From Trichobilharzia regenti (taxonomy: Eukaryota; Platyhelminthes; Trematoda; Strigeidida; Schistosomatidae), in contig OX235262.1 in NCBI GenBank assembly GCA_944472135.2, forward strand, positions 61,414,440 through 61,478,439: a DNA stretch of 64,000 bases, given 5' to 3'. Below, one piece after another: positions 34,299 through 46,600 of this stretch. Each line of letters opens with the position of its first letter. Position 1 is the stretch's first letter. Position numbers and translations under genes: made by a program. The notes beneath the pieces were generated by a model. The model searched no databases. It was not told where the DNA came from and saw only the letters and a program-made list of their open reading frames with translations.

Positions 34299-34642
34299 GT
34301 ATTTGCTAGTAGTCGGGAGTATACTACACGAACACCAGTGAATACAGGAATATTATTTGTCCCAGAGAAAGAGGCATGGGTTGTTGAAAGACTGGGGAAA
34401 TTCTACAAAACTCTCAAACCGGTTAGTATTCAGAGACTCTTTTTCTGACATCTTATTGCAGGGGCTCAATTTTTGCATTCCCATAGTGGATCGCATTGCT
34501 TATGTGCAGTCACTGAAGGAAGTTGCCATAGAGATTCCAGACCAGTCAGCAATAACGTCAGGTAATCAGAAAGTTAAATTTAGGCATTGATTTATAAAAC
34601 AGACAAGCGAAAAGTACTCTTTCGGATTAAGTTTTCATTATG

Positions 34643-34699
<57 letters not shown>

Positions 34700-37600
34700 C
34701 CTTAGAAACAAAACCACATGATAGGGGAGAATCGCAACTGTGAAGAAGGCACCAAATGCGTTACGGCAGACTATATATGTTTAAGTTTACCAGGAGTGAT
34801 TGCTTATTTGAAGCGGGTGTTAACTGAACTGCACGGATTTACTCATTTCTTTTTTATTTCACGATATCAGCTTCCTTTGTATAGTATCAGTTGCTGTAAA
34901 ACAAACCAATTCTCCCATCACCAAGCATTCTTGTCTTTATTACCTTACTTTAATAGCACTTCCTAAACTCCTTTTCCAAAGGCTGTTACCAACTATCTTA
35001 GAGGGTCTAAAATCATTTCTAGCCTCGTAAAATCATATTATCAATTTTAGATTAAAGGTTGACTGGATGAAACTATTGTATCTTTGACTGGTTGTGTCTG
35101 TATTACACTACTCAAATAATTTTTATTCATGTAGCTTCACCGGACTAATCTGTTCACTCACTACACTTAATTCTAGTTTTATTTGTAATGAATAGCAATT
35201 ATTCGCGTAATGGGAGAATAGATGGATAGAAATGGAGTGTCATTCAATAAGCGCTTGGTCTGTATTTTGTGAGCAATAAACCATATCTATTGTGTAACAG
35301 CTGATAATACTAGGTGGCTGCCCAAACCTCAGCAGCCGGCAGGGAGGACCCATAAATCAGTAGCTGAAAGTCAAATGTGTAGAACAGTGAGCCACAGCTC
35401 TGTACAAGTAGATGCATGTAAAACACTTTACAAAAGGACATGATTAAAAGTGACTACACTTTGTTACATCCGTAAAGTGATAACTGAGGAGTTCTAAATT
35501 GGTATAAAAGAAACACGGCTTACTGTACATTGACTAGTACCTTTATTATAAAAACCCCTGAATCTTGACTTAAACTCTTGCTTAATGATATATGATAGCA
35601 CCTGAGTGCCTATGTTGACACAATTACTTTAAAAATTTGCGTTCCAGATAACGTTGTTCTCCAGTTGAATGGTGTTCTATTTCTGAAGGTGAAAGATCCC
35701 TATTTAGCATCTTATGGTGTGTCGGAAGCGGAATTTGCAATTACTCAGGTACACTTTTTGTTGATTTTTAATCGCTATTGATTTAAATTTATTGTTAGTC
35801 AAGTCAAGTTACCTGACAACCACTTGCAGTTCGATACAGTTGACCATAGGCCACATTCATTGCATGAGGGCTAATGATACTACCTGGTTGTGCAAAGCAT
35901 AGTAGGTGGAGTGGGATTTCAGCCTGCTTCCCAGTTGTTGAAAGTCGAGTACCTAGACCAGTGAACTACAGCCCCACAATTTATTGTTAATCGACCGACT
36001 GACCGGCAGACATCAACTTAGGATTCTGCGTAAGAGTCCATCAATTTAAATTAATACAAATCGGAAAATCACATGTAAAAGCAGACAAAACAAACGTAAT
36101 GAAGGCGAGTGCGTCTATCGTACAGTGGTAGAATGCTCGCCAACCACGCATATAGTCTGGAGTTCGATCCCCGGCCTAGACACTCCTTAACGTCGCCAAG
36201 CCATCAGCAAGACTGGTAAAGAGGGAAAGTTTGGCATGAAGAGAGCAACCTCATTCCGTAAAAGTAAACACCACTGCTACCGAAACTTCAAAGCTCTAGC
36301 TTGAAGCCCTATACTCCACTGGGGACGTAAAGGAATAAAAAAATGTAGGCGATTAGTGAACATTTTCATAATTGTAAGATGGCAATAAGTGAATACATCT
36401 AAGTCATTGTGCCTATCTTTGATCCATCCATATCACTAACGGTCTCCAACCATTGGTTCTTAAAATCTCGAGGACTCTAAACAAGTGCTGAAACACTATC
36501 CTGTGTAGCCCAAATAATTTTAAATAGTATGAGAGTAGTAGTGGGACTGTGATTAGAGAATTTTTTCTGCATCTTGTGTCACAGTTTTGCTGTACGTAGT
36601 AGTATGAAGGTTATCTACACTTCTTTTTATCTACTATGCAGTTCCAGTGCTTTGTATTGCCTCTATCACTAAGCCATTCAGATCGTATATATCCTACATT
36701 TTTGATATACGCTCATTTAAGTCAAAACGGTTGTTTCATTCCTATCTATGGAGTTATTAAAGCATAAACTAGTAGCTGGCATAATAATAGTAGATTTTAA
36801 TGACAGTCTAAACAGAAGATCTATCCTTGTTAGTGATGTGATACTATTCATCTATAAGCTTGGTATAAAGCAAATTAACAGTCTTTACAATCAATATATT
36901 TGACTAACATGTGTGTGCACTGATAACCTGTTCTTCGTGGAACATACTTCAATGTTTAAAAACAACAAATATTGCAATTTATGCCTCTGTTTGAGCGTTA
37001 AAGTTCATTTGAATATAAGTGTATCTTTCAGTCATTATCAGTCGTTTTCTCTGTATTTGAATAATGTAATGACCAATAGCTTTTATGATTGATATTTAAG
37101 TTGGCACTGTTCAACTTTTTGGGCAACAACAACAGCAACAACAACAACAAAGAACAACAGACAGCAATCAGCATAATTGGGATAAACCTGAAAGAAACAA
37201 CCTCCTTTACCTACCTGGGAAGCATCGTTTCAACTACAGGCAAATGGAACTGACGAGGATATCAAAGCAAGAATCGGGAAAGCAAGACAAGCTTTCATTT
37301 CTCTGAAGTCTGTGTGGAGGTCAACAGCACTCATCATCAAAAATGAGATCCTGATTTTCAACTCCAATGTGAAGTCAGTGCTACTATACGGATGGATCAG
37401 AGACTTGGCGTGTCATAAAGAATACCTTAAACAAACTACAGATATTCATCAACAGCTGTCTTCGGTCAATACTCAAGATCAGATGGCCAGAAAAGATCAC
37501 CATTAGTGAGGGATCTCTGCGAGCGAGCCAACCCAACAGGGACTAGTTGTGCAACAAATATACCAGAAGAAACGGAGATAGATTGGCCATACTCTGAGGA

Positions 37601-40600
37601 GACCATCAAGTGACATCACTAGACAAGCCATTGCTCCAGTGGAACCCGAAAGGAAAGCGGCTAGTTGGTCGTCCAAGGGTGACTTGGAGGAGGTCATGTG
37701 ATGCGTAGATGAAAGCACGTGAACAGACTTGGAGCTAGGTGAAGACTTTAGCAGAGAATCAAACGCAATGGAGACGTGCGACTGAAGCCCTATGTTCCTC
37801 TAGGAATTAAAGGAAACAATAATAATAATACGTTGAATGAAACGCCCTTCCATCGTCCGTGGATTTCATGGTGTTATTTTGTCGATGAGGCATACGAACG
37901 GTCAATCACCCTTTGTTGTTATATGATGTAAATCCATTTGAAAGTCTAGTACATGTAAGTATTCTGAATTACGGAGCCATATAATTCTCAGTATGAAGGA
38001 ATGTTTATAGCATTTGTCTTACCACGTGCATCAAACTACTTATTGTTTGACTGACAGTATTTGCCTTTTGTCAGTCATCATAATGTGCTCTAAAACAATA
38101 TATATGTATATATTTTTACTTCCTGAGTTTCAGGCTTCAAGCCTCGATGTTTCAGTCTGCGTGGCTTTGTTTTAACAGGGTGGGTTACTGGCTTCGTGCC
38201 CAACCTCCCCTTTTTTTCTGGGCTTACTATCGGGCAGCAGAATAGGCGAGGCTTAAGAATGCATCGGCTGAGAATCGAACTCCGGGCCATTTATGTGTCT
38301 GGTGAGCATTCTGCCACTGAACCACCGACCCACTGAACAACATAAGGTTGTGTGTATATCATAACTCACTTTACTGTAATTTGATAGTTGAATATCTATC
38401 GCTTTCTTTTGTTTTATTCTGTACTGTTACTTTGTTCAAATATCTTTTGCTATTTTATTTTCCTGATAATAATAATTCTTCTAGTTAGCACAAACAATAA
38501 TGCGATCAGAGATTGGTAAAATTATTCTGGACAATGTCTTCAGAGAACGAGAAGCATTAAACATGCAAATTGTACAAGCTTTAGGCAAAGCATCTGAACC
38601 ATGGGGGATTGAATGTTTACGTTATGAAATTCGTAAGTTAAGAAAAGATAAAATATCCTTCATTATGGATAATATTTCTAGGTGATGTTCAAGTACCACA
38701 AAAGATTAAAGAAGCTATGCAAATGCAAGTTGAAGCTGAAAGAAAAAAACGTGCTTCTATTTTGGAATCAGAAGGTCAACGTGAATCTGCTATCAATCGT
38801 GCTGAAGGTCTTAAACGTAGTCAGGTATTAGAGTCAGAAGGTCGTCGAATAGAGATTGTAAATAGAGCTGAAGGTAAATATTTCCAACTCTGTGTGATAC
38901 TTTTTTTTGCCATAAAGAATTTAAACACAAGAGAAAATTAAATTCATAATTATAGGATTTTGAAAAGCAAGAGTAAAGTTAACGAATATATGTAGATATC
39001 CATTACTAGATCATAAAACACACTGGGGAGTGAAAAGGCAGGCATACGTGGGATTGACGAAAAGACACTGAAAAGGTTTGAACTTCGCGAACGATTTGTG
39101 TATTATATCACACAAACATGAAGACCTACAGACGGAAGCCAACGGCTTGGCCAAAGAAGCAGAGGAGACAAGATTTAAGGTGAACATAGAGAAGACATGT
39201 GCGAGAGAGGAATCTGAAGGAAATCATCTCGTTCACTCACGACCTGGGCATCATCGTTTTAGCTACAGGTGACACGCATGAAGATGTAGAAATTCAAGAT
39301 GGACCTTCATTAATCTGAAATTAGTATGGAAATCTACTGTAATCAGCATAAGGAACGAAATTCGAGTTATCAACGCTGTTGTCAAATCAGTCTGTGCTTC
39401 TATATGGATCAGAGAATTGGCATAATCGTTACCGAAAGGTTTTCCGACAAGCTTTCTGCAAACTGTCATTAACGTCAGCCGTTTTCATTCCATATGGGAG
39501 ATAAGATGGCCAAAGAACTCTGGCAACGAACCAACCAAGAACTTATTGTCCAACAAATATGGATGGACATGCTCTGGAGAGAGATCGTTGAGTGAAATCA
39601 CTTACCAGGCCATCGAGCGGAACCTGATTGGGAAACAGCGAGTTGTACGTGTGTCCGAGGATGTATAATAAGGTGAGCAATATTGAGGTTAGGCGTCGAG
39701 TAGTGCTAGGTGAGGAGGGGAAATTAGTCAACGTTGTTGTTAGGGCATGTGTTACACACGATGATAATAGGTGATATAAGTCAAAATCTTTCTCAATGGC
39801 TGGCTCAGATGTATCCACTCCTTGTGATTTATAGTGTAAAAAAATTCCATTGTTCTGACCTATTACTGTTGTTTTTGCCTCAAATTTCTATTTATTATCT
39901 CTCTTCTGAATGTCTGTTGCTCACTGTCTTCTCCTTCTTTGTGTACTACATGGAGGTTGTGTGGCAACTCGAACTGCTGCACACCTGTGCAAAGTTCTAT
40001 ACTGAAACCAGTCAGTCAGTCAGTCGGTCAGTCTGAGGATGACATGGTAAATACCGGGTGAGGAGGAAATGAAGGTTTGTGGGTGTGCGGGTGGGTGTAG
40101 CCAGATGAAGATGACTGTAGAGAACATGGTGAAATGGTGATGTGCACCTGGGGCTGTGTGTTCCATTTGGAACCGAAAGGAATAATAGTGATAAAATATC
40201 TATGCATGTATATCTCTTGCGGGAGAAAGCTATTCGAAGGTTACCAGGAAAGCACACGAGAGAGCCAGGCATACTTTAGACCAGGAAGAGGGTGTATTGA
40301 TCATATCTTCACCCTCCGACAGATTCTTGAACATAGGGATTCCTACCGGCGTCCAACAGTCATTATATTTCTCGACCTAAAGGCAGCATTCGACTCTGTC
40401 GATCGGGAAGCTCTCTGGAGATGCTTGTCTGTAAAGGGAATGACGAGAAAATATATTGCACTGATCAAGGCGCTCACTTTACTCGTACTCATGCAGCAAG
40501 GTGAGGGCTTACGGCAAGTTGTCATCTGAACTGGTGACGACTAGTGGTGTTCGTCAAGCATGCCCATTATCCCCATTTCTATTCAATTTCATCATAGATG

Positions 40601-43600
40601 TACTAATGGAATTAACCCTAACTCACTTCAAAGACACAGGGATTGACTTGCTTCCAGGGAATAATCTCGTCGACTTGGAATATGCAGACGATATAGTCCT
40701 TCTAGGCGAAGACGCTGACGAAATGCAGAGTCTTCTGAACACCTTGAGCTGCAATCTACGAATGTTTGGCATGCGATTCGCTCCCGCCAAATGCAAGATG
40801 ATGTTACAGGATTGGACTACATCGACGCCTAGTTCAAAAGTAAGAAGTGAAGTGGTAGAGCACGTTGACCGCTTCACTTATTTGGGAAGTACCATCAGCC
40901 AGTGCCAACGGGTTGATCTCTGACGAAATCTCAGCACGAATACAGGGGGCTCGTTTCGCATTTGCCAGTTTACGCCGACTCTGGCGCAGACGAGATGTTC
41001 GACTATCGAACAAAGGGCGGGTGTACTGCTCATCAGTCCGCTCCGTCCTCCTTTATGGTTGTGAGACCTGGCCACTGAGAGTGGAAGACATGAAAAGACT
41101 AGCTGTCTTTGGTCATAGGCGCCTGCGCTCTATTTCCTGTGTAAAGTGGCATAATAAGGTGAGCAACATTGAAGTTAGGCGTAGAGTTCTAGGTAAACTG
41201 GGGAAATCAATCGATGAAGTCGTGAAGTTACAAGGACTGAAATGGTTAGGACATGTGTTACGTATGCCAAGCCATCGCCTCCCTCGACGAGCAATGTTAG
41301 CGGATATAGGGTCAGGCTGGAAAAAAGCCAGCGGCGGTCAAACAAAAACTTGGCTTAACCAGTCAATGAAATCCACAACAGTTGGTCTAAGCCACGTAGG
41401 AAGGTCTAGACTTCCAGGCTGGGTCCTCGGGACGGTAAAAATCTATGGTTGGAAAGAATTGGTGACATGGCTCAAAATCGTTCTCAGTGCATAGCGAAGA
41501 TGCATCCACTCCTTGTGACTTATGATCTCCAATGAAACTGTTTTGTTTTTCTTTATTACTCCTTTGTCTCACACCTCTGCTCACTGTTTCTATTATGCTT
41601 TTCTTGTACTTTCTTCTCTTGCTTCGCGTGCTCCACGGAGTGTGGTGACTTGAACTTCCGCACATTTGTGCAAAGTTCTATGTCGAAAACAGACAGACAG
41701 GAAAGCACACTGTATTGGATGATCTTAGTAGTAGGTTTTCTGAAGAATTTTCACACCGTTGTTATTTTTGGGATCAAGGTTCTTTAGGAAAAGTTTTTTC
41801 ACTGTATTCTATGTATTCGCTCAGTGGTGTGTTTTGTAGCTCTGATTTACTGACTACAAATAAATGCAGGCGGATACTATTTTGATTATACTTATCCAAA
41901 GATTCTGTAGTTACCATGAATAGCCTCCTGAGTTCTGTTATCTTTGGACCATTTTCTATGGAAGTGTATAGATAAGACTCCTCTTCTTATGCCTACATAA
42001 ATAACATCGTCGTAAAGTAAAAGAGTTTTGTTTCCGCATCTGTCTTTCTATCTTTTCATTAGTTATTTAGATAGTAGGTTCTAATTCCCGAGAGGCTGAA
42101 ACTGGTTGGCTGTCTGGCTGGCTGAGTTTCAACATAGAACTTAGCTCATAAATGCAGTGGTTCAAGTGTCCACACCGCATGTAGTAAGAAGTTTGTGAAT
42201 CTTAATTTTTTGCCTGTCAATGTTCATAGGCAAATTAACTTTTATATTTCGCTTTATTGTCAGAATAACTCATTATTAATGTCTTAAGTCTAACTGATAA
42301 TGGGAAACTTCCTATTATAGTTATTAAGGGTGACATCGCGCGCGCGTCAGGCCATTACTCGAGTGGAACCAGGCCGAAAGGGAAGCGGCGAGTGGGACGT
42401 CAGTGCAAGGGTGACTTGGAGGAGATCGTGTGAAGAGGAGTTGAAAGAGTATGGACTAACATGGATGCAGGTGAAAAATACAACAGAAGATAGAAGCAGG
42501 TGAAGACGTGCAGTTGAAGCCCTATGTTCCACTAGGAACCTATGGGAACAATAATAATATAAATTAGTTTTAATTCCCGTCTTAACTTTTTTTCCAATAA
42601 TTTTTTTAGGTGAAGCTGAGGCTATGCAACGTCTTGCTGAAGCTCGAGCTATATCTATTCAAACTGTTGCGTGTGCTATTGCTGGCAAGGTACGTTAACT
42701 CTATGTAGTTAGTACATAATACAACTCATTGGGGCATTTCTTTTTGTTGTGGGGTATCATTAGCTCTCCCAAAACAGATTTCTCATGTGCCAGGCTATGA
42801 GACGCACGTATTGTGTGATAGCTCATGGTACGGCCCAGTTGCGCGTGCTAAAATGGGTAGGAAGGGACGTGAGTCTACTCTGCACATACAGCAAATGTGG
42901 TTCAAGCTTATATCGTAAACTACAAACGTATTTTGTTTTGCGGAAATTCGCTTTTGAGTAATTGTTATCTCACATGATTTCACTACTGAATAATTTCATC
43001 ATTGATATCTAGATTTATTTTATCCCTTCACATTCTCATTGGAGCATAGACCTCTAAGCTTGTGCTTTAAAGTTCCAGTGGCGGTAAATTTATTTTCATG
43101 AGGTGGCGTCGCTAGCCTCACGCCTGAGCTTCCCTCCTTACTGGGCTTATTACTGACTAAGTGAGTTTTAGGAGTGCGTCAGCCTGGAAACGAACCCCGG
43201 ACCACTTGCACGGTGGGCTAACATTCTACAACTGAACCATTGACGCACGCACATCTAGAATAGTTACCGCGAATTTAAGAGGATTTATCATCAGTATATT
43301 AAAAAATAAAAAAAATGCAATGAAACGGCAAAGTCCTTGTGCTTATAAAGGGATCAACTATGGATGATACGCAGTTTAACAACTGAGCTTCTTATGTTAT
43401 GATACGGGTTTTCTTCCGATTCGGAGGATTCTACAACGCTTGCGATGAACATAGATGGCACTGAAATCGAGACCAAGTCGGAAATTAAATATCTTGGCGT
43501 CATTATATCTGGTGATCTCTCCTGGTTGTCTCATATCTTGATGATTTCTAAGAAAATATTCCGTCCTACCTTCTACATCAAGAAGTTGAGACATTCTGGA

Positions 43601-46600
43601 ATAATCCAACCCTTGCTCTTACGATTTGTTAACTCTTGCATCCTGTGTATTATTCTCTATTATTCCCCCTTAATTTTTACAGGGTTATTGAAGAAGGACT
43701 ACACCTTATTACATAGGGTGTTAAAGGTTATCAGCAGGGCAAGCAAAATGTCACCAGACCAGCTTGTTAATATTCTGGTCGACAGGCACTTGGACTCATG
43801 TGAAAAATGGGCTGAATCCATTTTATCTAACTCACACCACCCTCTTCATTCACAACTCTCCCCTTGTATCTCATCAGGAAAAACCAGAAGCCTATATAGA
43901 AAACTATATGCTCGCACTAGCAGGTACAAAAACTCAACCATACCCTCCCTACTTAGCTCGTGTTCTGTGCGATAAAGAAAGCAATAGACGTGATACCTAT
44001 AACTTATTAAATAGTCAGTAGAACAATTGGATCTCGTCTTTCCAACTCATATCATTTATAGGTACAACGTTTTTCTTTCTTTCTTTCTTTTCCTTTTATC
44101 TCTCTTTTTTCTGTTATGTGCAACTTTGTTTCTCTCTTCCTTACAAACTCTACTTAAAACATTCTTCTTCGTTCTTTCACACTCTGTAGATCTCGACCTT
44201 TTTGTTACCGCTTACGCCAGTAAATACGCTAGTGCCTACTTTTCTAACACCTTCAAACATTCTGTTCAATTTTGGCTTTGCTACCGACATGCCAATATGT
44301 TGTTGTCAAAACTAACTGAGATTACCCATAATCTATGTAGAATTTTATTTATTGTTATTGTACTAACTGGATGCAATACTGTAGTGAAGTGCTGAGAATT
44401 CCATTCTGTATCAGAAGTACTGTTTTGGAATAAAGCAGATTATGATTATTGTTACCATTATTATGAATGAAAGCTAAGAACGAATTCTGTGGAAATCAAG
44501 TTTCATAGTTGTGAATTTATATTTAACAAGAACTGCTTTCACGAGAATTACATGGATTTAAATTCTACTACAGTATTCAAGATTTACAAATGTATTGATT
44601 TTAGATGTACCGGTTTTCGTAGATGAGAGGATTATATTATTCCTTTAAGTAGGTAACTTCTTGAATGCTTTATGTGTTTATAGAAGTGTGTTGATGGTTA
44701 TTGCTTCCTGGCTGAAGTTGATTTCCTCTTGGAATAGCTGAAGCAGAAGAACCATTAGTATTGGGTGACTGCGAAACGCCGGGACAACTGCTTGAGTCTA
44801 TTCACATACACCCTTCTTGGTGTGATATTTAGAGTTGTGCCCATATGAAGATCTTACACCCGGCTAGAGACTGCCGCAAAGTAACTGGGGATGTACAAAT
44901 TTTCGGGTCCACCTTTCCTAAGCTCATTTCTACAAAGCGGTATAGACATTTTTAAGTTGTATGTGCAATTTTTGAATAGGATGGAACAGTAAACCCTTTA
45001 TCGAATTTCACTTTTAACTAAATATTCAAAATTGTTTACTGAATTTTATTGTTTTAGCGTGGAGCAGATGCTGTACAACTTGCAGTAGCTGAACAGTATA
45101 TAAATGCTTTCAATTCTTTGGCTAAAACAACTAATACAGTGTTATTACCATCAAATAGTGGTGATGTTGCATCTATGGTTACACAAGTGAGTTTAATAGT
45201 TTTCTGAATGGTATTCTTGTCCTTTTTTCCCTTCTTAAGAACTTTTCTACATCGAATCTTTTTCAACCAGTGAACTATATAGTATAGAGTAGATAAATGT
45301 ACAAGGTGTTATCAGGATATACGGATAAATTATGGACCCACCTACAAGTAACTGTAATTCCTCAGCAGTAACGTTTTCGGTTACAGCACTAACTGGGTGC
45401 GATGTCAGTTTAATTTCCTGAGTAGGCATCAGTACCATCAAAGTTGAAGATACGCCTTTTCCGATGAGTGTTGATAAGCACGAAACTTATTGATTGCTTG
45501 GAACTATGTAGTATCAACTAAATGTGCTCCAGGATGGGAATTCATTCAGTAGCAAAAACTTGCCAATGGGATTTATCACTGTTAACATTAAGACATTTTG
45601 GTTTTTGTCTCTCCTAATATCAACAGATATGTAAGCAAAAAGATTCTATCTAATTTCAGTATAATTGTATGCTATTTGTATGCTTTACCTTCACAATAGG
45701 TTATTTGGCTACAAAAATTACAGTTGATTTAATCGACTACTGATTTTCCTCTTTAGAAGCCATTTCTAAAATTGTCGAGCCTCTTGCATTCATTCGGTAT
45801 GAAACATATTTTCGAGCACATGAGTAACCTTTTTTTTTTTTGTATTATACTGTCACATCTGAATGCTGAATTCCTCCCTTGACAATGAGTAAACGAAGTG
45901 ATGAAATGCATCTGGGATCTAATGAAAGCCACTACAAACTTTTTTAAATACAAATACGAGAACAACCTGTTTTGTAGTCCCTTCCTCTGAAACAGAGGCT
46001 TTCACAAAGTCCCGTTTGAAAGCGTGTAATGACTATCAAACATGTTCACTTTAGAAAAAAAACAAACCCATACATGACATCTGGAATAAAGCCAGAACAA
46101 CAAAATAACCAAGACATGCATTACACATGCCTAGTCGCCGTCTTAGACAAGCAATATTAGCTGACATAGAATCAAGTTGGTCTGTCTGTCTGGATTCAAC
46201 ATAGAACTTGGCACCGCAGTGCAACAGTTCGAGTTGCCACGTTCCAAGTAGCACACAAAGGTAGACAAGAAGATGAGTGAAGAGAATCAATAGAGTTTGA
46301 CAAATATAAGAGTGAAACAGAATGCGTAATGGTACAAAGGAATATGAAAGATTACAGAGACTGAATACATCTGCGCCATTGACAACGATTTTGAGCCAGT
46401 TGGAGATTAGCCTAGTGCTGTTCAAACCAAAAACATGCCATCACTCCATGAAATTATCGACAGTTAGTTTTTGAGCCACACAGGGAGCTGTAGACTGTCT
46501 GGTTGGCGTCATAGGGATTTTAATAGCAAGAGACAATTAGCGATATGGTTCGAAATCATTCTCAGTGGTTCAGGTGCATCCCAATCCTTGTGATCTTCTG

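Noticed and set aside
43397..43609. Minus-strand ORF over the CR1-like element
   Set aside because: Antisense to the recognised retroelement frame.
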